This document shows, one piece after another, positions 11,755-22,492 of a stretch of 64,000 nucleotides of DNA. The translations under genes were made by a program, and so were the position numbers. How positions within the stretch are numbered: the first letter of the stretch is position 1; each line of letters starts with the position of its first letter. The DNA is from Punica granatum (lineage: Eukaryota; Streptophyta; Magnoliopsida; Myrtales; Lythraceae): the NCBI RefSeq assembly GCF_007655135.1, contig NC_045132.1:6634001-6698000 (forward strand). Reading direction: 5' to 3'. The notes beneath the pieces are model-generated. The model saw only the letters and a list, made by a program, of their open reading frames with translations. It had not been told where the DNA came from and did no database searches.

Positions 11755-13750
11755 ATGTTCTCCGCCAGAGAATTCATGGCCTCGCCCTCGCCCTCCTCAC
11801 TCTTCGCGGCCTACGCCTCGTTCATGGCATCGATGATGCTTGCTCGCACCATCCTAAATGACCTTATTCCCAAACCGATCCGAGCATACCTCGTCGCACT
11901 CTTTCGCCGCCTCTTCAAGGCCAAAACCAGCCAACTGACCCTAGTCATCGAGGAGAATGGTGGTGGCCTGACCTGGAACGAGATCTTTGATGCTGCCGAG
12001 CTTTATCTCAGCACAAAGATCGGGCCTCACACGGACCGCCTTAAGATTGACAAGTGCCCTGGCAAGAAAAGGATATCGATCCGCCTCGACAATAACGAGA
12101 AGCTGACTGACTCCTACGAAGGGATCGAGCTGAAGTGGGAGTTCGTGTGCGTGGAGCAGGAGAGGGGCAACAATAGGGACACCTCTAGGACGGGCTCCGA
12201 CATTCGGAGGTTTTTCGAGCTTAGCTTCGATAAGAAGCGTAAGGAGAAGATATTGAGCTCTTATGTGCCTTACATACTGGAAAAGGCAAAGGAAATCAGG
12301 AAAACGGATCGAGTCTTAAAAATGTTTACGCTTGGAAGGGGCAGAGGCTCTAACTGGGAGTCCATTAACCTTGAGCACCCTTCAACCTTTGAGACCCTGG
12401 CTATGGAGCCGGAGCAGAAGGAGGCGTTGAAGGAGGACTTGGTCCGGTTCTTGAGCCGGAAAGAGTTCTACAAGCGGGTCGGAAGGGCCTGGAAGCGTGG
12501 GTATCTGTTGTACGGTCCGCCCGGGACTGGGAAATCGAGCTTGGTCGCCGCCATGGCGAACTACCTCAAGTTCGATGTGTACGACCTCCAGCTCTCCAAC
12601 ATCGTGAGCGACTCAGACCTGAGGAAGCTCTTGCTGGTCATAGCGAGCCGGTCCATCCTCGTTATCGAGGACATTGATTGCAGCATCGACCTGCCGGACC
12701 GACTGCCCACCAGTGAAGAAAATAGCAAGAACAACATCAGGCCACAGGTCAGCATAACTCGTGCACTACCATTTCAATGTAAATAAAAATCAGATATGCT
12801 AATCTAAACATGTAAGTATTAAGCTTACTCTCACAATCACGTTTAATCATAATTCTCACATACGTTGTTCGATTGGATTCGGAATATTATTCACCCTTTT
12901 TCAACAGACTTTTTTAGGTGAATTTCAAATTAGATTTTAATCATAAAGTGCGGTGGAGAAATTTCTTAAAAACATAGCACCCCATTTTTGCTTATGTGGC
13001 AGGTTACTAGGCACCATATGTGTCCTACGACTTTCCTGTCACTGCCTTGTGTCTTATTATGCGAGGAAATATTATGTGTATATTAGTTAATTAATGTGCA
13101 TATAATATATTAAATTTAAAAAAAATGATAATTCCCTGTCAGCTTATCGCAAAAAAAGAAAGAAAAAAAAAAAAAATGATTATATCTCTGAAATAAGTTT
13201 CAAATGCTAGGGAATTGATTGAGCAAATTCACAATAGTAGGGTAATGTCAAGCATGTAATGGAACACCGGTACGAGCATATATCTTAGAGACCATAATTA
13301 CAATATCTGTTTGTTATTTTGCAGCTGACACTTTCTGGACTCCTGAACTTCATAGATGGGCTGTGGTCGAGCTGCGGTGACGAAAGGATAATAATATTCA
13401 CAACAAACCACGTGGAGAAGCTCGATCCGGCCCTACTCCGGCCCGGGCGAATGGACATGCACATCCATATGTCCTACTGCACGTTCCATGGGTTCGTGCT
13501 TTTAGCCTCCAACTACCTTGGGATCTCTGAGGCCGACCTGAGCCGCCGCTACTGCCATGTGCTCGAAGAGATCAAGGGCCTAATTGCAGGGACCAAGGTG
13601 ACCCCGGCCGAAGTTGCTGAGGAGTTCATGAAGAATGAGGATCCTGAAGTCGCCCTCGATGGGATTGCACAGCTCTTCAGGAAAAAGAAAATGGAAGGTC
13701 AAGATTTAATTGGGGCCCAGGAAACGGAAAGGCAGACTATTGAGGACTAG
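11755..13750 (+). CDS. BCS1-type AAA-ATPase (ASD/OM66-like), gene A
   Basis: Two exons: 11755-12747 (331 codons) and 13325-13750 (141 codons plus TAG), joined across a 577-bp GT...TTTTGCAG intron; 472 residues, close to the usual 480-520. Residues 15-38 are hydrophobic, a likely membrane anchor; the plant-specific AAA-associated domain follows (about 30-130). The AAA core has Walker A GPPGTGKSS (254-262), Walker B ILVIEDID (301-308), sensor-1 TTN (357-359) and RPGRMD (370-375). Nothing essential is missing. Relatives sit in the mitochondrial outer membrane or ER and many respond to pathogens, salicylate or drought; that role is inferred here. Reading through the intron adds VSITRALPFQCK and a stop, so intron retention would give a 343-residue protein lacking sensor-1 and the arginine finger. 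The ATG is the first one after the TATA box. The coding GC content is far above the flanks. Confidence 0.93.
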
Positions 13751-15990
13751 CTATACGTGATTGAGGTATCTGAGGAATAGATCAATCATAGGAGAGGGAT
13801 TAAGTGCGTACTTGACTGAGTATGGTAGGATGAAATGGAGATAGAAGGGAATCTAGTACGCGCTACATATAGTGATGTCATTTGATTCTCTCATTCTATT
13901 TTATCATACCAAACATGACGAAAGGGAGAGAAGGGAATACTTTGTCCTTCCTCTTATTAAAAGATAATCGTGTAACTTTGAGTTGCTACGACATGTTATT
14001 GACTACGATATTCAAAAAAAAAATACTATTATTGAATAGATATATAAATTGCAGAGTATTTATTATTTGATACTTTACTAGATTAGACTCACATCCAAAT
14101 TAAAATTGGTTTTAAAATTGATAATCTCGCGAATGAAACCAGTGAAGTAGGTAAACTCATGAGTGTGACTGAGATCGCATTTGGGATAAGACTAAGGACT
14201 TCTTTAGATTGTGATTATGAACAATTATTATGTAAATTTGTATATTATAATTCTCGAGAACCTCCATAAACCCCCCAATCACTAATGCTTTATAACCCAT
14301 CCCTTCATAACCTCCCATCCATCACGATCCAAACAAAAATAAATGAAATGGATTAACACTTCTAATGTGGCATTATCAGTCGTAGATCTTCTTATGGTGA
14401 TTCGCCCGGAAAAAGCAATTAGAAAAGCTTGAGGCAAGACTACCACTGGTCATCAATGATGGGACTCTGAGGTCTTAAGAGAGTCGCAAATGCAACTTAA
14501 GTCATACATATGGGTCCAAATACTCCATATAATATTAATTTTCATAGGTTGACACATCACAAGTAACAAAAGATCGCAAAGTATTACTAGAACACATCAT
14601 AAAAGGAAAAGAGATAGAAGTTAAAAGAGATATAAGCTTAAAAAAATGACAGCTAAGCAACAAAATCGACTTGTCTCGTGTACTTCTCCAAATCTAGCCG
14701 AATGATTGATACACAAAATAAATATGCTTGTGTAAGGGAATGATTAGACTCGTGAGTCTAACAAAATACTTTGTTGTTTATTTATGATTGATGAACGAAA
14801 AGAGAGAAAGTTCAGACTTGGAGTATGAGATGTGCCCTCAGGTTGTAATTTTAATAGTTTAATAATAAATAAAAATGCAATCATCAAAATCTATAGACAT
14901 TCTCGAGTAAAGAAAAATAAAAGAACATTTTATATCGACTTTTTTCTTCACATAATCCGTAAGGACATAATACGATGATTGGTACAACATACAAGTAATT
15001 AAGTGATTTTTGATTACTAGTCGAGTGTTACTAAACTCTTGTTCGACGAATGTTAATTATCATAATTTCATTTCCAGTTTTTAACCAAATAAATATGGGA
15101 AAAAATGTCAATGTTGTTGTGATTACATAGAAAAAAAAATCAAAGAAAATAGCACGATATCGAAAATAGTTCGTTGCCTTGGCCAATTGCCCGTTAAGTT
15201 AATTTTGGTGATCATGAGGCTTACATCATCCAGCTTACATCACCATAAACATAAATGTACGATCTAAAACAACATTTCCTCACCAATATGATTATTTCAA
15301 GTAGTTAAACACTTATTTTTTTTAAATAAGATTTTGAATTCGAATTTTATGAATAAAAAAAATTCATATTGAAATTATTTTATTCTCTTAGTAGGCTGAC
15401 CTTGATTTGACCTGATTAATTGGACCTCATTACATTTTTGAATATCCCGGTACACATCAAAAAAAAATCTCTCCCTCATTCTTTTTAAGGGAAAATAGTA
15501 AAGTTTTTATTTCTAACTTTTTTTAATCTAGAAACTTTGTTCATACACTTTCCTTCATGCCGAGGGGAAAGGCAAAATGCATGCTGACCCTGACTCATCT
15601 TTTTGACCATGGTGTGAAATCCAATGGATCCGAACGGGATTGTGAGCATGTTCATATAAAGTTACAAAATACTTTTAAATAATTTGTTATAACATGGAAT
15701 ATTTATAATAATATAAAAAAAAAAAAGAAAAGCAATGATGTGGATCTTTTTTTTAAAATTAAATTTGTCGTGTCTACGTTTCCTTTTGTCGAGCATGATT
15801 AAATTTGGTTGGAAATTCGAGGACGGACCAAGCATTTGAATTTAGTGTACGGGAAAAATTATAATTTTAGTCCAATACTTTTCGTTGTTTTTTTGTTTTC
15901 ATTCTTTTTTTATTTATCCTATTTCTGTCCGCTATCTTTAATGATGTTTCTGTTTTAGCCCTTCAGTAACCTTTTTTGGTTAAATGTGAT
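13751..15990. other. 3' flank of gene A, shared with copy C; no gene seen
   Basis: This AT-rich DNA matches about 48847-51450 closely, so it is part of the duplicated unit. It contains no recognisable coding frame. A long similar stretch is broken in copy C by a hAT-like arm (50248-50706). At 15955-15975 copy A keeps the empty site (cttcagtaac) of the large hAT-like insertion at 51451. Confidence 0.6.
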
Positions 15991-16240
15991 GAGGTGTAAT
16001 ATTTTAATGTTGCACGTCAGATTTTTAGTTAACCGTACAGAACCAATAAAGTGAAACAAACCGGTTCAATTAATTATTATGCGATATAGATCAACCTTGA
16101 CCAGAACCTCGGTTTGTTAAAGACGAATGATTTCACTAATGTCCGGTCCAGTCTGCCTAAAAATCCAAGATGCAAATTTGAACCGTCAAACCTATTGAAC
16201 CGGCCGGTTTTTGAGCAAAATTCCATTGAACCGGCCGGTT

Positions 16241-16750
16241 CTATGGGTTTATGGGAGAGTTGGCCAAATAAGGCGAGGAGGAAGAGTCGGTGCCTGACGC
16301 TGTGCCTGAGCCGGGAGGGATCAGGTGGAGCAGAGTTAGCAGATCGCCTTTGTTAGAGACGTGGGTGAGCACCCAGATCATGGCGTGCTTGGAACGGGAG
16401 GTGTGGTCCACCACCACCATGACCCTCTTCCTCACCATGGGGGAAGAGGAAAGCCCGCACTAGGTGAATCCCTCCATGTGGGAGAGGCTCTGGTCGTAGC
16501 CGCAGCGAAGGTTGTTGGTGCCAGAGGAGCTGAAGCGTTTGCTGCTATCGACGACGGCCCACCTCTTGGAGGTCGATTTGGTGGGGAGTTCCTTGCTGCT
16601 CAGCTGCCTTAAGAAGTTAAGAAGGAGGCTGAAGTGGGCTTTTGTCTTGTTGCTCTGTTGTTTTGAGGGAGAACAGTGGATGGGTGGGTGCTTTTTGCAC
16701 AGAGATGTTGAGGGATTCGTGAAAGGGCATCCGTCTTGTTGTTCTTAGTT
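16241..16750 (-). pseudogene. Universal stress protein (USP-like) gene fragment
   Basis: On the minus strand from 16438 a frame of 65 codons begins MVRKRVMVVVDHTSRSKHAM and continues IWVLTH...GDLLTLLHLI, the first beta strand and helix of the plant USP / adenine nucleotide alpha hydrolase-like fold. Upstream, at about 16612-16465, the frame reads LPTKSTSKRWAVVD...SLSHMEGF and then hits a stop, as in the N-terminal leader of this group. The rest of the domain, including the ATP-binding glycine motif, is absent; the fragment ends in CCGG-rich DNA. It is GC-rich against AT-rich flanks, lies only in copy A, and looks like a captured or transposed piece. It is unlikely to be functional. Confidence 0.65.
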
Positions 16751-16913
16751 TTTTTTTTGTTCTACCTTAATTAACATAAATTTTTTAATAATATAAATAT
16801 TTATTTTATTTTAATTAAACGTGCGATCGACCCATCGAACTCTCGGTTGGATCCATAAATCCATGAATCCATACCCTTCCGGTTCATCATCCAATCCGGT
16901 TCAGATAACACTG

Positions 16914-18045
16914 GACATTACATTCCAATCATAGTGTCCAAAAGGTATAGGAAAAGTTGTTTTATATTTATCTATTTCGTCAATTTGCACTTGTCAAAAT
17001 CCTGATTTCATATCAAACTTAGGAAAAACTTTTGCGTCATATAATCTTTTGGAGAATTTACCTAAAATAGCCCATGGTTTAACCGTTTTGTTAAATCTAT
17101 CATATGTTTTTTTTTTGTCAAATCTATCATATGGTTTACTTTTTGTATCAAATATATTCCGGCGTTATATTTTTTGTCGACATTTAATGGCCGTGCTGAC
17201 GTGGCAAGTGGAGGGACAGTGGGCCACACTTGCCACGTGGGCGCTACGTCAACACGGCCGTTAGATGTCGACGGAAAATATAACGCCGTGATAGATTTTA
17301 TGTAAAAAGTAAACCATGTGATAGATTTGACAAAAAAAAGTATAAGATAGATTTGACAAAACAGTTAAACCATAGACCATTTTAGGTAAATTTCCCTAAT
17401 CTTTTTAATAAATCTCTTTTATTAGGTATGAGGTACTGTATCCACTTTAATACCTTATTTAAAGGTTTATAAGTTATTACTAATCTTGGAGCAACTCTCT
17501 CAATTTCCGCTTGATTTTGCATATAAAATACCACTCAACACCATGGAGATTTACTTTTTTTGTATTAATCCCTTTTTAGTAAATCATCAACATCTTTTAT
17601 GCAAAATTTTAGCAATTCTTCATTCATTTGGATTTGTCTAGGTTTTGTAGGAATATTTCTTTTGTCAAAATCCTTTTCATAAGGTAAAAAAAAAACTGTA
17701 TGCTGCTTATGTTGCCAAATAGCATTTGGTATTGATGAGCATATTTGCTTTTCAAAATTTTTCCTGCAAATTTTTTACTTATTCTTGTATTTCCTTTTTT
17801 GTAAGTTGCTGCTCTAATCTTTTTCCTTTTAATTCTTCATTTAGATAATTTAAATGATTTTCTCCTGCCTTAATCAAGTTTATCGTTTTAAAAATTGAAC
17901 TACTTTGTAAAGTTGAAATATATTTTTCTTTGACAGGATCTAAGAAGGAGTTTTTCCCAAAATATTAGTACTAATTCCTTTAGTTGTTGTTTGAAAAGGA
18001 TGTAATTGTGTTAAAAATGGCGTACCCAAAATCATTCATATGGAA
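16914..18045 (-). pseudogene. Caulimovirid protease and reverse transcriptase remnant, segment 1
   Basis: This block is a diverged copy of 19570-20345: both hold the phrases cattacattcca, ggtgtccaaaaggtatag, gtcaatttgcacttg, and ccaaaatcattcatatgg. In reading order it holds the retropepsin start (about 18040), a linker, and the RT fingers. It stops at 16914, before the catalytic YxDD region. The RT part is split by a MITE at 17051-17396. Stops and frameshifts are frequent, more so than in segment 2. Confidence 0.8.
17051..17396. mobile_element. Mutator-type foldback MITE with 9-bp target-site duplication
   Basis: The element is a near-complete hairpin: it begins ggagaatttacctaaaat and, on the minus strand, ends gggaaatttacctaaaat, and the arms stay complementary for about 160 bp to a centre near 17220. 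It is flanked by taatctttt at 17042-17050 and 17397-17405, an exact 9-bp duplication, typical of Mutator-like elements. The second pararetrovirus segment (19695-19715) shows the same place without the insert. Confidence 0.9.
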
Positions 18046-18848
18046 ATATCCTTGACCTAAATAAAAGTTGTTTTAAAACAATATCCGTCTTTACAAACGT
18101 GGGCTTTTCGATATTTTACAATTAATTTTTAATCTTAATCCATTCGCACCATGAATTCTTTCGGTAGTTTTTTCGTAATATTTTCAAAGGCTAAAGTGTC
18201 TAAGTTAAAATCTCCGCTTATTTTTACTTTTACTATTATATGCCACTTTTTGTATAGGTATTGTGTATCTTTCTTTTCTTCCTTCTTATTTTCCTTCGTG
18301 TTTGCTTGGTTTATGGTCTATAACGTGAACATTTTTTGAAACTCCGTCTAAAGTGGTAAGAAGATTTTTTATTTCAAAGTTTTCATGTCATAATTCTCTA
18401 ATTTGTCCATTAATTTCATTTATCTCCTTTTGTAAATCCTGATTCGTAACATGTTTATTTTCTGGCTTAAATGGGTCAAATATATGTTTCAGATAATACG
18501 TGACTATTTCTTTTTCTGGCTTGTCTTCTTCCTTTTCTAGAAGCATTTTTCTAAATTTCACTAAAGCTTCTAATTTTTCTCTTCGACTTTCTATTTCTTC
18601 TTCTTTTTTTTTTCCAAAATCTCATTTTCTTCTTTCGTAATCAAATTAATTGTTTGCTTATAAAAACAAACTTCACCTTTTTGTAAAAGTGCTATCATCC
18701 GTTTCCCTATTTTGAATTCCGAAAACACATTCATAATCACTTGAATTACTTTCTTCGAAATTAGAAGATTCATTTTCGAAAGTATCAATAATATTTTTTA
18801 TTTTAAATCCTAGTCCATCATAATTTTACTAATCTTCTTTTTGATTAA

Positions 18849-18890
18849 ACATTTCGAACTTACATGTCTTTTCTTTCTGCATTTATAGCA
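18849..18890 (-). pseudogene. Coat-protein CCHC zinc finger of the pararetrovirus
   Basis: On the minus strand the codons spell a CX2CX4HX4C motif (CYKC...H...C), the nucleic-acid-binding finger at the C-terminal end of caulimovirid coat proteins. It lies between the coat-protein remnant (19217-19490) and the protease of segment 1, which is the correct viral order. Confidence 0.75.
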
Positions 18891-19216
18891 AATTATTTCT
18901 CATTTATTTCCTTTAAAAGGTTTTTTTGTAAATCTTTTCTTATTTTTTGAAGAATATTTTCGATATTCTTCTTTGCATGATTTTATAGACTTTCTACTAA
19001 ATCCCTTTCAAAAAGACTTTTTCACACCTTTAGAATGAAGAGATTCACCTTTCGTGAGACCATATTGTGAGCAAAATGATCCTAATTCTCTCTTAAACCT
19101 ATCAGTATATTGAGAAACTTTAGATTTTAATTTTTAAGTTTGTACATAGTATTAATCCTTATTTCACGATATAATTTATTATTTCACCATATGTCAGAGC
19201 AGAATAGGGTATATTT

Positions 19217-19500
19217 TCACCATGTTTTCCCCTCATACGTTCTCTTACCTTTTTCTGTAAATAAGGGTGGTAATCCGAAAATAAATTTTTCCTTCCAAAA
19301 ATCATGATTATAGTAAGTTCTTAAAAACACTTTTGCCAAAAATACATCTTTATACCACCTAATATTGTGTAAATTAGGACGACTTAGATTTGTTAATAAT
19401 TCTGTGGATCTTTCTTGCAACTGGTGTGGGTCACTGACAAAATGTTTAGTGATTGCATAAATCAAGGTTGATACAGCTATTTTCAGATGTTCTGATATTC
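19217..19500 (-). pseudogene. Pararetrovirus coat-protein fragment
   Basis: A minus-strand frame of about 90 codons contains a W/F-rich stretch ending in KFIFGLPPLFTEK, resembling the conserved core of caulimovirid coat proteins ahead of the zinc finger. Its upstream end meets the RT of segment 2 at about 19490-19505, where the two frames differ, so coat protein and RT are joined by rearrangement. Only part of the coat protein is present. Confidence 0.65.
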
Positions 19501-20345
19501 CGTGTACGGATTAAATATGTCATTCATTATGTTTTGAAATTCTGAAGGGACATTCTTTAATCCAAATGACATTACATTCCATTTGTGGTGTCCAAAAGGT
19601 ATAGTAAAAGTTGTCTTATATTTATCGTTTTCGTCAATTTGCACTTGCCAAAATCCTGATTTCATATTAAACATAGAAAAAACTTTCGCTTCATATAATT
19701 TTTTTAATAAATCTCTTTTATTAGGTATGGGGTGCCGTATCCACTTTAATTCCTCATTTAAAGGTTTATAATTTATTACTAATCTCGAAGCGCCTCTCTC
19801 AATTTCTGCTTGATTTCGCACATAAAATGCCACACAACTCCATGGAGATTTATTTTTTAGTATTAATCCCTTTTTTGGTAATTCATCAATCTCTTATATG
19901 CAAAATTTTAGAAATTGTTCATTCATTTGGATTGGTCTAGCTCTCGTAGGAATATTTCTTTCGTCAAAATCATTTTCATAAGGTAAAAGAAACTATATGC
20001 TGCTTACGTTGCCAAAAAGCATTTGGTATTGATGATCATATTTTCTTTTCAAATTTTTCTTGCAAAATTTTTACTTTTTTCTGTATTTCCTTTTATGAAA
20101 GTTGCTGCTCTATTCTTTTTTCCTTTTAATTCTTCATTTAGATAATTTAAATTATTTTCTTTTGCCTTGATCAAGTTTATTGTTTTAAAAATTGAAATAC
20201 TTTGTAAAGTTAAAATATCATTTTCTTTGACAGGATCTAAGAATTCAAAACATAGAGTTTTTCCCAAAATATCAGTACTAATTCCTTTAGTCGTTGCTTG
20301 ACAAGTATATGATTGTGTTAAAAATGGCGCACCCAAAATCATTCA
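19483..20345 (-). pseudogene. Caulimovirid protease and reverse transcriptase remnant, segment 2
   Basis: From 20342 downward a 97-codon frame begins MILGAPFLTQ, the end of the retropepsin domain. From 19833 a 116-codon frame carries RT motifs RLVINYKPLN, PIPNKRDLL, SGFWQVQI and MSFGLKNVPSEFQ. It breaks off just before the YxDD active site. A frameshift or stop separates the two frames at about 19840-20048. This is the better preserved of the two RT copies. Confidence 0.85.
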
Positions 20346-20576
20346 TATGGAAATATCCTTGACCAAAAGTAGTTCCTTTAGTGCCTTTAGGTGCTGTGCG
20401 GTCTCGGGTCTCACTGCCTCTCCTTAGAACTTACTACCAGGACTACAGCTATCCAGCAAACTACTTTCAAAGCACTTAAGTTTATTTTTAGTTACTGCAA
20501 TTTTTACATTATCTTATTGAAATTAAAATATCTAACAATATCCATTCCATTCTCCCACCAAAACTTTTGTGAACAT

Positions 20577-20589
20577 GGCTCTGATACCA
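20577..20589 (-). promoter_or_regulatory. Pararetrovirus primer-binding site for initiator tRNA-Met
   Basis: The minus strand reads TGGTATCAGAGCC, complementary to the 3' end of plant initiator tRNA-Met, the usual caulimovirid minus-strand primer site. It lies about 230 bp upstream (in viral sense) of the protease remnant, so MP and most of the coat-protein coding is missing between them. A lone LTR-retrotransposon origin cannot be excluded, but the viral neighbours on both sides favour the virus. Confidence 0.65.
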
Positions 20590-20708
20590 TTTTGTAACCC
20601 AGGTAATATAAACAAAATTTGAAATGTGGAATTAAGTAAAAAATTATTAGCTAATAAATGAAGAAATTCTTTTCCTCTCATTTTCTATTAATTTTGATTT
20701 ATTTTCAA

Positions 20709-21130
20709 TTAATATAAATACGTAAAATAACTCGCTTTTAACAGTTCTTCATATGTATTTAACTCCTGACCTCTTTTGAGTAATGGCGTTTGATAAATTT
20801 TTGGAATTTTTGATAGACTTTCTAAATTATTTATTCTTTCTCTCAGCACTTTTGCGTATTTCATCCATTCGTTTAGATCATACATATGAACATTTAAATG
20901 ATTCATATAATGTTTGATTGTCTGATTAGAACTCATTTTCATTTACTCTTCGGGGTCATCGCCTCCCTAAAACCAATCGTTATCTAAGCTTTCATTATCT
21001 TGACTTGTAAATCTTTCACTTTCTTGACTCCCATTTTCTACTTTAGCATTTCTCAATCTTTCCATACTTCGTGGAATGCATTCATCATTGTTTCAATTAA
21101 TCTTTGACTAAGTTCGTGATTTCTAAATAA
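20709..21130 (-). pseudogene. Probable pararetrovirus terminal ORF remnant
   Basis: A 77-codon minus-strand frame (20709-20942) rich in N, L, K and E lies on the upstream side of the primer-binding site, where a circular caulimovirid map would place the last ORF or the leader region. A degraded frame may continue to about 21130. I cannot assign it to a named protein; the location is the main evidence. Confidence 0.35.
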
Positions 21131-21855
21131 ATATCATGGCAAACTTGCATGATAAAATATTGAAGAGTCAATAAAAATTGCATGAAGTTATTATATCTTT
21201 CATACCAATTTAACAACTTTATAACTACTCTATTCATTGAAATCTCAAAATCATTCATGATACGATATATGCAATGAATTCTAACAAATGTATGTACCTA
21301 TTGATCGCTTATTTTCCTCATGTTTCCTTTTTATGTCTATTATCATTTTAATCTTTCTATTTATTATATCAAAAATAACTTTGTTATTTGAAGCTATACT
21401 TTTGTTATGGGGATATCTTAGAGGTGCAAATCAACAATCAAGTTTAAATCTTAATCTTTCGATTACTTTGGAATATCAATTCCAAGAAAACATTTTTGTC
21501 TTATTTTTTATAATAATTTATTTCAAACCACTAAGACATAAGAGATAATTTTCAATAATAGAAAGTTACATTTGTAATTTTGATAATTGTTTTTAATCCA
21601 TTACTTGTAATTGGATCAAAAGTTACATTTGTAAATTTTCAATTCAACAATAAACATTAAATATTTATTAAATGCATCGCGAATTAGCTTTATTGAAGTA
21701 CCTTATTTACATATAAAGGCACTAATTTTTATATTTTTTAGATAAATTTTTTTTATAGTTAAGTTTATAATTTTTTTTAACCATAATTAATGTAAGTAGA
21801 TTATTTTTTTTGTGTATTTTAAGGACTTTTAAATTTTTTAACATCAAAATTACAA
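21131..21855. other. AT-rich DNA, no gene seen
   Basis: Only short frames occur, such as a hydrophobic one at 21288-21548 that is a by-product of T-rich sequence. Nothing recognisable. Confidence 0.4.
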
Positions 21856-21872
21856 AAGTCATTTCAATTTTT

Positions 21873-22042
21873 TCGGTGTGTACCCTGGTATCCAGAGCCC
21901 AATGGGATCTGACTAATCTAGTCGGGAGATCGAGTATTAAAAGTTATTCTGCCTCCCAACGAGTGCGCTTCCTAGGGTTCGAACTTGTATTCTCCTCCTT
22001 ACGGGAGGAGCTGCTTACCACTCAACTAACACTTTTGTTGGT
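21873..22042 (-). mobile_element. tRNA-derived SINE with 17-bp target-site duplication
   Basis: On the minus strand it has an A box (gttgagtggtaagcagctc), a B box (gttcgaaccc) and the end gggtacacaccgaaaaa, matching the SINE at 6908-7087 along its whole length. Exact duplications aagtcatttcaattttt flank it at 21856-21872 and 22043-22059. This copy has the better A and B boxes. Confidence 0.9.
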
Positions 22043-22235
22043 AAGTCATTTCAATTTTTAGATCATACATTTGGTGTAGGTGCTTTTTTCCTTCCTTTTT
22101 GGAGTTTATGAAAACTTGCCAAATTGGGGAGAAAACGAATATTTTTCTTCTCTGCTCGGAAAAGACAATGTTTCACTTTCCTTAGTGCGGTCATGGTGTA
22201 TTATTTTTCGTGGGAACTATGCTAAATTTGTTATA

Positions 22236-22492
22236 TTAGTGACACAGAAAAAGTTGGTGAATGAGAGCTTATGATTTTAATTTATTGGACAAAGGGCGGA
22301 GCTTGATTAAGTATTCTGGTCATTATCTATTATTTATAATATGCGTTAACAAAAAAGAGTATGTGTAATAATATATAAATTTGGTTAAGTGTATTGAATA
22401 ACTATACTCGACAAATTACAAAATATAAAAATTAATATCTGTGGCTCCAAAAGAGTTTTCAATACCTAACTAATTATAAAAGTGAAAAGTAG
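22236..22492 (+). repeat. Outer segment of the A/C duplication (A side)
   Basis: This AT-rich block, from ttatattagtgacac to aattataaaagtgaa, matches 63742-64000 with only scattered differences. It shows that the A and C units continue beyond their interrupted 16143/59318 edges. No gene is contained. Confidence 0.85.

Larger units (their letters stand above)
6430..16143 (+). repeat. Segmental duplication copy A, containing an intact AAA-ATPase gene
   Basis: This stretch aligns by eye, in order and orientation, with about 35150-59318 once insertions are removed. The shared parts begin near tttcctatgttatc (6440 and 35155), run through the gene at 11755 and its paralog at 46843, and end near gatttcactaatg (16131-16143 and 59306-59318). 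Insertions found only in A are a SINE (6908-7087) and a MITE (about 8666-8905). Short flanking matches resume at 22236, so A and C are parts of a larger duplicated unit spaced 35088 bp apart, gene to gene. Confidence 0.9.
16914..21000 (-). mobile_element. Endogenous pararetrovirus (Caulimoviridae) locus, rearranged
   Basis: Minus-strand remnants of one virus type fill this stretch. From high to low coordinates there are a terminal ORF-like piece (20709-20942), a tRNA-Met primer-binding site (20577-20589), protease and reverse transcriptase (20345 to about 19490), then coat protein with a zinc finger (about 19490-18849), and protease and reverse transcriptase again (about 18040-16914). All parts have stops or frameshifts. 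The protease-RT block occurs twice in the same orientation, so this is a recombined or multiply inserted locus, not one genome. The RT is closest in feel to petuvirus-like caulimovirids, but the genus is uncertain. No part can be functional as it stands. Confidence 0.85.

Noticed and set aside
21288..21548. 86-codon hydrophobic frame
   Set aside because: Composition effect of T-rich DNA; no supporting context.
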